DNA of 64,000 bases, taken from assembly GCA_030654395.1 (NCBI GenBank), contig JAURXM010000076.1, positions 1 through 64,000 on the forward strand, given 5' to 3'. This document shows positions 28,135 to 35,825 of the stretch, one piece after another. Source of the stretch: Aquabacterium sp. GTDB lineage: Bacteria; Pseudomonadota; Gammaproteobacteria; Burkholderiales; Burkholderiaceae_C. The position numbers and the translations under genes were made by a program. Within the stretch, counting starts at the first letter, position 1. The number at the start of each line of letters is the position of its first letter. Under the pieces are notes generated by a model that was not told where the DNA came from, did no database searches, and saw nothing but the letters and a program-made list of their open reading frames with translations.

Positions 28135-29177
28135 CAGTCCACGGTGGGCCGGACGCGCACGGTGTGTCGCGCTATGACTTTTCGACCAACAGCAACGCCT
28201 GCGGGCCGTGCCCGCAAGTGCTAGCGGCGCTGCAGGCTTGCGACGCCCACCATTACCCTGACCCGGCCTACACCGTGCTGCGCCAGCAACTGGCCGATTT
28301 TCATGACGTAGACACCTCGCGTGTGCTGTTGGCTGGCAGTGCCAGCGAGTTCATTTACCGCATCACCGCCTGGGTGGCCCATCAAGGTGCTGCGGTCGGG
28401 CGCAAGCGCGGCGCTGCTTTGCTCAAAACCGTGCGTGTGCCGCCGCATGCCTATGGCGACTACGCACAGGCGGCCCAGGCTTGGGGCTTGGCGGTTGTCA
28501 CCGAAGGGGAAGGAATTGTGGGCTTGCAGTGGCATGCCGATCCCAGCAGCCCGCTGGGTCAGTCGGCGCCGTGCGAACGGGACACTGCGTGCGATGTGCT
28601 TGACTCCGCGCTGAACGTGCTGGACTGTGCCTATGCCCCTTTGCGCCTGAGCGGCACCTCTGCGTGGGGGGATGCAGAGTGCCACATGGTGTGGCAACTG
28701 TGGACGCCCAACAAGGCGCTGGGTTTGACCGGTGTGCGCGGTGCGTATGCCATTGCCCCGGTGAACGCAGAGTTTGCCGTGCAAGCACTCAACAGTTTGT
28801 GCCCCTCCTGGCCCGTGGGTGCACATGGCGTAGCTATGCTGCAAAGCTGGGTGCAGGCCGAGGTGCAAACCTGGCTGTCGCAAAGCCACATCACTTTGCG
28901 CAATTGGAAGGCGCGGCAAATCAGTGTGCTCGAAGGTTTGGGTTGGCGCTGTCTGCCCAGCGATGCCAATTTTTACTGCGCCAATCCCTTTCCAAATGAC
29001 CACGATCAAGACAACGCAAACCTGCAGGCCGCGCTGCAGGCTTTGCGTTGCCAGGGTATCAAGCTGCGCGACGCACAGTCCTTCGATCTGCCCGGCCATG
29101 TGCGCGTGAGCGTGCAGCCGCCCGTGGCACAAGACGCGCTGGCACGGGCCTGGACCCAATTCAATGAAACCCTATGA
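28131..29177 (+). CDS. cobC: PLP-dependent aminotransferase-fold protein CobC (threonine-phosphate decarboxylase-like)
   Basis: Fold-type I PLP enzyme of the CobC/CobD (Salmonella) family, supplying (R)-1-amino-2-propanol phosphate for the nucleotide loop. 348 residues. YDFSTNSNACGPCP is the family's N-terminal DxSxNxNPxGP pattern. ASEFIYRI and the PLP lysine context WTPNKALGLTGVRGAY near residue 195 are visible. Compared with typical enzymes the substrate-contact motif has Ser-Asn-Ala-Cys in place of Asn-Pro. It overlaps cbiB by 4 and cobQ by 4 bases. Confidence 0.87.
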   Translation: MTVHGGPDAHGVSRYDFSTNSNACGPCPQVLAALQACDAHHYPDPAYTVLRQQLADFHDVDTSRVLLAGSASEFIYRITAWVAHQGAAVGRKRGAALLKTVRVPPHAYGDYAQAAQAWGLAVVTEGEGIVGLQWHADPSSPLGQSAPCERDTACDVLDSALNVLDCAYAPLRLSGTSAWGDAECHMVWQLWTPNKALGLTGVRGAYAIAPVNAEFAVQALNSLCPSWPVGAHGVAMLQSWVQAEVQTWLSQSHITLRNWKARQISVLEGLGWRCLPSDANFYCANPFPNDHDQDNANLQAALQALRCQGIKLRDAQSFDLPGHVRVSVQPPVAQDALARAWTQFNETL

Positions 29178-30688
29178 CCGCCCAATGTGTGATGGTGATC
29201 GGCACCACCAGCGGCGCCGGCAAAAGCTGGCTCACCACGGCCTTGTGCCGCTATTACGCGCGCCAAGATCTCAAGGTCGCACCGTTTAAGGCACAGAACA
29301 TGAGCAATAACGCCCGTGTGGTGGCTTTTGAGAATGGCCAGGGTGAGATCGGTTCGGCCCAATATTTCCAGGCACTGGCAGCCATGGCGGTGCCCGATGT
29401 GCGCATGAACCCGCTGCTGCTGAAACCTGAGCGTGACACCCACAGCCAGGTGGTGCTGATGGGGCAGGTAAGTGCGGAACTGAGCGCCATGCCCTGGCGT
29501 GGCCGCAGCCTCATGGTCTGGCCGCAGATTGCCCAGGCGCTGGACGATTTGTGTGCCGAGAACGATGTGGTGGTGATCGAGGGCGCGGGCTCGCCCGCCG
29601 AGATCAATCTGCACAGCAGCGACATCGTCAACATGCGCGTGGCCTTGCACTGCAATGCCCAGTGCCTGTTGGTTACCGACATTGACCGCGGTGGAGCGTT
29701 TGCGCATCTGCATGGAACCTGGGCGCTGTTGCCAGAAGACGAGCGGGCGCTCATCAAAGGCTTTGTACTCAACAAGTTCCGCGGTGATGCCGCACTGCTG
29801 GCCCCAGCGCCGCAGATGTTGCAGGACCTGACCGGCATTCCCACCGTTGCCACCTTGCCTATGTGGTGGCAGCACGGCCTGCCCGAAGAAGATGGTGTGT
29901 TTGATGACCGCAGCGTGACCAAGGGTGCGGCGAACATGACGGTGGCCGTGGTCGCCTATCCGCGCATCAGTAACCTTGATGAATTTCAGCCGCTCAAGAA
30001 TATTCCCGGTTTGCGTTTGCAGTGGGTGCGCAGCCCGTCCGAATTGGCGGGATTGAAGCCCACCGACTGGGTCATCCTGCCGGGCTCCAAGCACACCAGT
30101 GGTGACTTGGCCTGGCTGCGCACGCAAGGACTGGATGCGGCGATTGCGCGCCATGCGGAGCAGGGCGGGGCGGTGCTGGGGGTGTGTGGTGGTTTGCAGA
30201 TGCTGGGAGAGGCTCTGATTGATCCGCATGGCATTGACGGTAATGCGCCGGGTCTGGGCCTGTTGCCCTTGGTTACTGTGTTTGATCAGGACAAGACGGT
30301 GCGGCATACACGAGCCTCTTTTTCTACTGATTGGCGCGCGCCGCCGCCATGGAGAGCGCTTGCAGGTGTTTCTGTAGTGGGCTACGAGATTCACCACGGT
30401 CAAACCCAGCAGCATGTGGCCATGGCCGCTGCGGGCGACTTGGCCGAGGCAGTGTTGCCCGATGGCTTGGGTTGGTGCAACGCGCAGGGCAATGTGCTGG
30501 GCCTGTATCTGCATGGCATGTTCGAAGACGCTGCTGTTTTGCAAGCCTTGTTTGGTGCGCAACTCCACGACCCTGTGCCCACGCTGGAGACGGTGTTTGA
30601 CGGTCTGGCGAACTATATTGAAAAACACTTTGAGCCAGGCGTGTTGGCCTCGCTTATTGTGTCCCCACCTGGCGTGGTGGTAGCGTAA
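29174..30688 (+). CDS. cobQ: cobyric acid synthase CobQ
   Basis: Glutamine- and ATP-dependent amidation of carboxylates b, d, e and g of adenosylcobyrinic acid a,c-diamide. 504 residues, normal for CobQ. The N-terminal dethiobiotin-synthetase-like domain has VIGTTSGAGKSWLTTALC and KAQNMSNNA. EGAGSPAEINL and DIDRGGAFAHL follow. The C-terminal glutaminase-like domain has the nucleophile in GVCGGLQMLGE and a histidine in LYLHGMFED. The 540-aa antisense ORF over this gene is a GC-driven shadow. Confidence 0.96.
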   Translation: MTAQCVMVIGTTSGAGKSWLTTALCRYYARQDLKVAPFKAQNMSNNARVVAFENGQGEIGSAQYFQALAAMAVPDVRMNPLLLKPERDTHSQVVLMGQVSAELSAMPWRGRSLMVWPQIAQALDDLCAENDVVVIEGAGSPAEINLHSSDIVNMRVALHCNAQCLLVTDIDRGGAFAHLHGTWALLPEDERALIKGFVLNKFRGDAALLAPAPQMLQDLTGIPTVATLPMWWQHGLPEEDGVFDDRSVTKGAANMTVAVVAYPRISNLDEFQPLKNIPGLRLQWVRSPSELAGLKPTDWVILPGSKHTSGDLAWLRTQGLDAAIARHAEQGGAVLGVCGGLQMLGEALIDPHGIDGNAPGLGLLPLVTVFDQDKTVRHTRASFSTDWRAPPPWRALAGVSVVGYEIHHGQTQQHVAMAAAGDLAEAVLPDGLGWCNAQGNVLGLYLHGMFEDAAVLQALFGAQLHDPVPTLETVFDGLANYIEKHFEPGVLASLIVSPPGVVVA

Positions 30689-30721
30689 TCGGGGCGTTGG
30701 CGCGGGCTGTTATCATCGCCC

Positions 30722-30928
30722 GCTTCAGGTGCCCGCTGCTGTCAAGCAAAGGGAGAATCGGGAAGGCGGTGTGAATCCGTCGCGTGCCCAACGCTGTAAG
30801 GATGATGACCCCCATAAAGTGCCACTGGCCGCCAAGGCCGGGAAGGTGTGTCGGGTCAGATGAATCCAAGCCAGAAGACCGGCCTGATAGTTCATTGCGC
30901 TGCAAGGCCAGGCAGCGCTGTTTCTATT
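30722..30928 (+). promoter_or_regulatory. cobalamin riboswitch with terminator-type expression platform
   Basis: Classic cobalamin aptamer: CAGGTGCCCGC, GGGAAGGCGGTGTGAATCCG, ACGCTGTAAGG, GCCACTGG, and the B12 box AGCCAGAAGACCGGCCTGA. It is followed by GCGCTGC-N8-GCAGCGC (30897-30918) and TGTTTCTATT, a terminator hairpin. Adenosyl- or methylcobalamin should therefore turn down the second bluB and probably cobT. Confidence 0.93.
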
Positions 30929-30946
30929 CACGCACAGGGGAATGCC

Positions 30947-31711
30947 ATGAATACCACGTCGGCGCACGCCGCGCAGAACGTCCACGCCTTCACACAAGAG
31001 GCACGCGACGCCGTTTACCAAGCCATTTTTTCACGCCGCGATGTGCGCGGGCAGTTCTTGCCCACGCCCGTGCCCGATGCGGTGCTGAGCCGCATTTTGA
31101 CCGCAGCGCACCACGCGCCATCGGTGGGCTTTATGCAGCCCTGGAACTTCTTGGTGGTGCAGTCGCCGCAGGTCAAGCGTCGGGTGTATGACGCCTTTGC
31201 CACCGCGCATGCCCAAGCGGCCGATTTATTCGAAGGCGAGAAACGCTCGACCTACCAAAGCCTCAAGCTCGAAGGTATTGTGGAGTCGCCCATTGGCATC
31301 TGCATCACCTGCGACCGAGAGCGCACCGGCCCGGTGGTGGTGGGACGCACGCACATGAAAACCATGGATTTGTACAGCAGCGTGTGCGCCGTGCAAAACC
31401 TGTGGCTGGCCGCACGCGCCGAAGGGTTGGGTGTGGGCTGGGTCAGTATCTTTAACCAGGCTGATCTGCAGCAGGCGCTGGGTATTCCCAAAAACATCAC
31501 CCCCATTGCCTACCTGTGTGTGGGCTATGTCAGCCACTTCCATGCCAAGCCCGAGTTGGAAACCGCCGGTTGGCTGCCGCGTCTGCCCATGGAAGACCTG
31601 GTCTACTTTGACCAATGGGGCCAACGTGACGATCAACAGCCGCTGATGGCCCATTTGCAGCGTGACCAGACGGCCGCACAGAACGTTCGCCAGACCGCAG
31701 CCACTGCATAA
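30947..31711 (+). CDS. bluB: 5,6-dimethylbenzimidazole synthase BluB (copy 2, riboswitch-controlled)
   Basis: Second BluB, 254 residues from ATG 30947; the track start (30848) lies in the riboswitch. FSRRDVRGQFLPTPVPD has the conserved aspartate, then [37 protein letters not shown] and [23 protein letters not shown]. It is the more typical BluB of the two. A short GGGGAATGCC leader precedes the start. cobT lies 78 bases downstream, so lower-ligand synthesis and its activation are together under the cobalamin riboswitch. Confidence 0.93.
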   Translation: MNTTSAHAAQNVHAFTQEARDAVYQAIFSRRDVRGQFLPTPVPDAVLSRILTAAHHAPSVGFMQPWNFLVVQSPQVKRRVYDAFATAHAQAADLFEGEKRSTYQSLKLEGIVESPIGICITCDRERTGPVVVGRTHMKTMDLYSSVCAVQNLWLAARAEGLGVGWVSIFNQADLQQALGIPKNITPIAYLCVGYVSHFHAKPELETAGWLPRLPMEDLVYFDQWGQRDDQQPLMAHLQRDQTAAQNVRQTAATA

Positions 31712-31789
31712 ATACAGGGCCAGCCATGGTCTTTGCGCTCGCACGGCGCAGTTTCTATCTACCCCTCGTTATTCCTGAAAGTCTTTGTT

Positions 31790-32929
31790 ATGAATACCAC
31801 CATTGCCCCATTGGTCGATATCGCCACGCCCGCTCTTACAACCGCCCTGCAACACAAGCTGGACAACAAAACCAAACCACTCGGTTCTCTAGGTCGCCTA
31901 GAGGCGCTGGCGCTGCAGCTGGGCCAGATTCTGGGCACCGAAACCCCCACGCTGGAGCAGCCGCAAATGGTGGTGTTCGCTGCCGACCACGGCCTGGCGG
32001 CGCGCGGTGTATCCGCCTTTCCCAGTGACGTAACCTGGCAGATGGTCGAGAATTTTCTCGCCGGTGGTGCTGCGGTCAGCGTGTTGGCGCGCCAGCATGG
32101 CTTGGCCCTGACGGTGGTGGATTGCGGCGTTAAACACGACTTTTTGGCCGGTTTGTCGGCCGGTGCTACACGCCCCGGTTTGCAGGTACGCAAGGTGGCG
32201 GGTGGTGAGGGTGGCACGGCCGATTCATCTGCCCAAGCCGCCATGACACCTGCGCAATGCCGCCAGGCCATAGACCACGGCCGCGCTTTGGTGCAAGTAC
32301 TTCCAGGCAATACGCTGCTTCTGGGCGAAATGGGCATTGGCAACACCTCGTCCGCGTCCTTACTGCTGGCCAAACTGGCCGGACTGGACATTGCCCAGTG
32401 CACCGGTGCCGGTACCGGGCTGGACGCAGCCGCCGTGCTGCGTAAGACTGAAATTCTGCGTGAGGTCATGCAGCGCCACGCCGCCCTGAGCGATCCGCTG
32501 GATGTGTTGGCAGCCGTGGGCGGGCTGGAGATTGCCACCATGGTGGGGGCCATATTGCAGGCCGCGCAGGAGCGCCGTGTGGTGCTGGTGGACGGTTTCA
32601 TCACCACGAGTGCGGTGCTGGTGGCGCATGCGCTGGCACCACAAGTGCTGCAACGCTGTGTGTTTGCACACCGCTCCGGCGAGCGCGGCCATGAATTCAT
32701 GCTGCAGCACCTGGGTGTGCAGGCTTTGTTGGACCTGGGCCTGCGGCTGGGCGAAGGCTCGGGTGCGGCGCTGGCCTGGCCACTTTTGCAGTCCGCCTGC
32801 GCCATCCTTCGTGAAATGGCTAATTTTGCGTCGGCCGGTGTGTCAGAGAAGTTGGCAGAATCGCAGGCGCAGGCCGCAGGTGAAGGCGATGTGGCTGCTG
32901 CAGACCTGTCGGTGCGGTCCGACGCGTAA
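31790..32929 (+). CDS. cobT: nicotinate-nucleotide:dimethylbenzimidazole phosphoribosyltransferase CobT (CobU type)
   Basis: Activates dimethylbenzimidazole to alpha-ribazole phosphate. 379 residues from ATG 31790; upstream codons of the track ORF fall in the intergenic gap. Motifs are NKTKPLGSLGRLEALA, VFAADHGLAARGVSAFP, GEMGIGNTSSAS and the late LGEGSGAALAWPLL carrying the catalytic glutamate. The C-terminal ~25 residues are an extension. No cobalamin synthase or adenosylcobinamide kinase gene follows; the cluster ends here. Confidence 0.94.
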   Translation: MNTTIAPLVDIATPALTTALQHKLDNKTKPLGSLGRLEALALQLGQILGTETPTLEQPQMVVFAADHGLAARGVSAFPSDVTWQMVENFLAGGAAVSVLARQHGLALTVVDCGVKHDFLAGLSAGATRPGLQVRKVAGGEGGTADSSAQAAMTPAQCRQAIDHGRALVQVLPGNTLLLGEMGIGNTSSASLLLAKLAGLDIAQCTGAGTGLDAAAVLRKTEILREVMQRHAALSDPLDVLAAVGGLEIATMVGAILQAAQERRVVLVDGFITTSAVLVAHALAPQVLQRCVFAHRSGERGHEFMLQHLGVQALLDLGLRLGEGSGAALAWPLLQSACAILREMANFASAGVSEKLAESQAQAAGEGDVAAADLSVRSDA

Positions 32930-33066
32930 AGAAATTTGCTGCTACCGTCTTGATTCACCACGTAGTCATAGAGCATGCCGGGGATGATTGCAACAAGGCG
33001 GACAAAATGGTTCTCATCGCCGCCGTATGGAGTTGGGACTGAAACGCTATCGCAAATGTTAGGCAT
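32930..33066 (-). pseudogene. 5' fragment of a PAS-domain sensory gene
   Basis: On the minus strand an AGGAG ribosome binding site precedes ATG 33066. The ORF begins MPNICDSVSVPTPYGGDENH, then RLVAIIPGMLYDYVVNQDGS, which reads like the opening of a PAS sensor domain. After about 45 residues the frame runs into antisense cobT, so only the 5' end of a sensor gene survives. This suggests a deletion that fused it to the cobT 3' end. Confidence 0.5.
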
Positions 33067-33365
33067 CAAATCACTCCTGTGTTGGACACATTCTCGTAAA
33101 TGGCAATGCGCCGCTCTGAAGGCAGCAGATTTGAACTAGTCCGAGTAAGTAAGAATTAGTAACTTCTCAGGGTTCCACGCCGGAACCGCCGGAAATTCCG
33201 TCACCCCAAAACCAGTCTGGCCAAGATCGATTCCTTCGTTCCGTGCCTCAAGTGGGCGGCGGCGTCGAAATTCCTTCAGCCGAAACTAACTGTGCGATCG
33301 CGCGCACAACAGGGGGGGCACTCAGATAGCGGAAATCAAAGCACGTTCCAAGCCTCAACCAACAC
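33067..33365. other. ~300-bp region without a supported gene
   Basis: Holds the presumed promoter of the PAS fragment at its left end. I found no ORF, terminator or repeat that I could support in the rest. Confidence 0.4.
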
Positions 33366-34016
33366 TCATTGCGCCGCAGCAGTCCACTCATTCACGCCAG
33401 CGCGCAACTGCAACGCCGTATATCCGTACTCCTGCAATAGTTGAACTGCATCTGCTGACATCAGGCAATACGGTCCACGACAATAAGCCACGATGGGCTT
33501 GTCTTTGGGTAAATCGGCTAACCTGGTGCGTAGCTCTGGCAATGGCATTGAACGCGCAAACGGTAGGTGTGCCTGTTCATATTCGTTGACTGGTCGAACA
33601 TCAATAACCACCACCTCTCCATCGCGTGCTTTTCGCAGCAACTCCTCATGGTTCTCTCCCCGCCATTCACCGTTTGCCGCCGACAGTTGGCGCAAGGCGT
33701 CTTGCAACTCGAACAGGCGATCTTCAGCCAGTGTTCTCAGCAACACCCAGAAGCGTGGCACTTCAGGGCTGGCAATGCGATAAATGATGCGCTTGCCTTG
33801 CCGCTCGGTATCCACCAGCCGCGCTGTACGCAATTCTTTAAGGTGGGCACTGGCAAGCTTGACGCTGATTCCGGCTTCACTCGCCAGCGTTTCTACGGCC
33901 TTGGGAGCCTGACACAGTAGCTCTACCAACTCAAGTCGCTTTGGGCTGGCCACCGCCTTGGCAATTCGGGCCACTTGCTCAAAGAGGGCGTCCTTAATTT
34001 CTCGATTTGTACTCAT
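33366..34016 (-). CDS. ArsR-family repressor fused to a rhodanese domain
   Basis: 216 residues from ATG 34016 (MSTNREIKDALF). Residues about 8-95 form an ArsR winged helix (KAVASPKRLELVELLC, VETLASEAGISVKLASAHLKEL). Residues about 125-216 form a rhodanese domain with active-site loop YCRGPYC, whose first cysteine could carry a persulfide. Such fusions are regarded as sulfur or redox sensing repressors. It is divergent from a DsrE gene, and a perfect 8-bp inverted repeat lies between the two starts. The 26-residue upstream extension in the track covers that operator and is rejected. Confidence 0.9.
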   Translation of the reverse strand: MSTNREIKDALFEQVARIAKAVASPKRLELVELLCQAPKAVETLASEAGISVKLASAHLKELRTARLVDTERQGKRIIYRIASPEVPRFWVLLRTLAEDRLFELQDALRQLSAANGEWRGENHEELLRKARDGEVVVIDVRPVNEYEQAHLPFARSMPLPELRTRLADLPKDKPIVAYCRGPYCLMSADAVQLLQEYGYTALQLRAGVNEWTAAAQ

Positions 34017-34085
34017 AGCTGGATCGTGACCGAATGGAATGGTGGAGGTCAATTTTCTTACGACAGAAAATTTGCACGTGGTATA

Positions 34086-34111
34086 TTCTAACAATCGTTT
34101 GAATGTTAGAA
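34086..34111. promoter_or_regulatory. candidate ArsR-type operator
   Basis: TTCTAACA (34086-34093) and TGTTAGAA (34104-34111) are perfect inverted arms separated by 10 bases. They lie between the divergent ArsR-rhodanese and DsrE genes, where a repressor would control both. Confidence 0.75.
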
Positions 34112-34126
34112 ATTGAAAGGTTGGGC

Positions 34127-34480
34127 ATGAAAGCTCTATTCATCCTCAATGGTGCACCCTACGGTGACGAGCGCACCTACAACGGCCTGCGACTCGCAGG
34201 CGCATTGGCCAAACGAGACGGCAACGAAGTTCGCGTATTTCTGATGGGAGACGCCGCAACTGCCGCCAAAGGAGGTCAAAAAGTCCCTGAAGGCTTTTAC
34301 AACATGCAGTTGATGTTGGGGAAGATTGCGCGTGCAGTCCCTAACGCAGTTGGCGTTTGCGGCACATGCATGGATGCCAGAGGCATGAAGGGGGACGAGC
34401 TGATGGAGGGCGCACACCGGGGCACGCTGGATGAGTTGGCGCAGTGGTCCGAGCAGGCTGAGCAAGTATTTGTGTTTTGA
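34127..34480 (+). CDS. DsrE/DsrF-like family protein
   Basis: 117 residues from ATG 34127 (MKALFILNGAPYGDERTYNGLRLA). DsrE-like proteins handle sulfur as cysteine persulfide. VFLMGDAATAAKGGQ and GVCGTCMDARG fit the family; the latter carries candidate sulfur-binding cysteines. Next to an ArsR-rhodanese repressor this points to sulfide or sulfane-sulfur handling. The MFS gene follows 10 bases downstream. Confidence 0.88.
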   Translation: MKALFILNGAPYGDERTYNGLRLAGALAKRDGNEVRVFLMGDAATAAKGGQKVPEGFYNMQLMLGKIARAVPNAVGVCGTCMDARGMKGDELMEGAHRGTLDELAQWSEQAEQVFVF

Positions 34481-34490
34481 GGTGCACACC

Positions 34491-35690
34491 ATGAGTCTCA
34501 CTTCAACAGAAAAACGCAACGTATTTTTGCTTGCTGGCACGCAAGCGCTGTTTCAAACCGCGTCGGTCATGGTGATGACTATTTCCGGCTTGGTGGGCCT
34601 GAAGCTCGCCTCAGACAAGAGCTTGGCTACTTTGCCCATTGCAATGATGATGGTGGCGGCAGCGGCCACCATGATTCCCGCCTCGATGCTGATGCAGCGC
34701 TTTGGCCGCAAAGCGGGATTTTTATTGGGAACCTCGCTCGGTTGCCTTGCGGGGTTGACCGCAGCAGGCGCGATCTGGCTTGGCAACTTCTGGCTCTTCG
34801 TATTGGCCAATATGCTGGTGGGAGGCTACCAAGGTTTTGCCCAGTATTACCGCTTTGCCGCTGCCGATGTGGCCAGCGCCAACTTCAAGAGCCGGGCGAT
34901 TTCATGGGTGATAGCAGGTGGTGTGGTAGCGGCACTGGCTGGGCCGAATATCGCCAGAGTAACGCAGGGAGTTGGTTCCGTGCCGTTTATGGTGCCCTAT
35001 CTCGCCTTGTCCGCCCTGACTGTGCTTGCCCTGTTGCTGGTCACTCGGCTTGAACTGCCCCCCATCGTGGTGGCTGAAAGCCATGGGCCTGCAAGACCTC
35101 TGCTGGAAATCATGCGGCAACCGGTTTTTTTGACGGCGCTGGCCGGTTCCTCGGTTGGTTATGCCGTGATGATCATGGTAATGACGGCCACACCGCTGGC
35201 CATGCAAATTTGCGGTCAGTCGCTGGGTGCGGCAGCTACCGTTATTCAATGGCACGTGTTGGGCATGTTCGTTCCGTCCTTCTTTACCGGCAATCTGATT
35301 CGTCGTTTTTGTGTGCTGCCAATAATGGGCCTGGGCATCGCCTTATTGGGTGGACACGTTGCCATCGCATTGAGCGGCATCGAGTTTCTGCATTTCATTT
35401 CCGGCTTGACGCTGTTGGGCGTGGGATGGAATTTTCTGTTCATTGGCGGTACGACGCTGCTGACCGAGGCTTACCGTCCACCCGAGCGGGCAAAAACTCA
35501 AGCAGCGCATGACTTCCTGATGTTCGGTGCGGTGAGCATCGCCTCGTTTTCCGCCGGGGGACTGCTCAATAACTGGGGATGGCGTTCGGTCAATTTGACG
35601 GCATTGCCGTTTCTAGCGCTGGTTTTGCTGATGGTCTTTGGGCTCGGTGCTTTACGCCGAAAGGATCGACCTGCCATCACTGCCGGTTGA
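34491..35690 (+). CDS. MFS transporter
   Basis: 399-residue major-facilitator protein with about 12 hydrophobic helices. The first-loop motif appears as MLMQRFGRKAGFLLGTS near residue 65. ATG 34491 is used (MSLTSTEKRNVF). It shares the DsrE transcript; the substrate is unknown, although the neighbours suggest a sulfur compound or a toxic ion. No terminator with a T-run is obvious after the stop. Confidence 0.87.
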   Translation: MSLTSTEKRNVFLLAGTQALFQTASVMVMTISGLVGLKLASDKSLATLPIAMMMVAAAATMIPASMLMQRFGRKAGFLLGTSLGCLAGLTAAGAIWLGNFWLFVLANMLVGGYQGFAQYYRFAAADVASANFKSRAISWVIAGGVVAALAGPNIARVTQGVGSVPFMVPYLALSALTVLALLLVTRLELPPIVVAESHGPARPLLEIMRQPVFLTALAGSSVGYAVMIMVMTATPLAMQICGQSLGAAATVIQWHVLGMFVPSFFTGNLIRRFCVLPIMGLGIALLGGHVAIALSGIEFLHFISGLTLLGVGWNFLFIGGTTLLTEAYRPPERAKTQAAHDFLMFGAVSIASFSAGGLLNNWGWRSVNLTALPFLALVLLMVFGLGALRRKDRPAITAG

Positions 35691-35825
35691 TCCCATGCTT
35701 TGCTGTCAGTCTGAGGTATTCCTCACCCAGCTCCCTAGTTGGGTGTAAAAAGACTGCTTTAAATGCGTGCTATCGAGATAACGATTATTACCACGCTAGA
35801 TTCAATTTAGTCATAAACTCGATAA

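Noticed and set aside
29006-30628. 540-aa ORF antisense to cobQ
   Set aside because: GC-rich third positions open the reverse frame; cobQ is complete and conserved, and the antisense product has no recognisable domain.
31759-33069. 436-aa minus-strand ORF over cobT
   Set aside because: Only its first ~45 codons (outside cobT) look like a gene; the rest is antisense of cobT.
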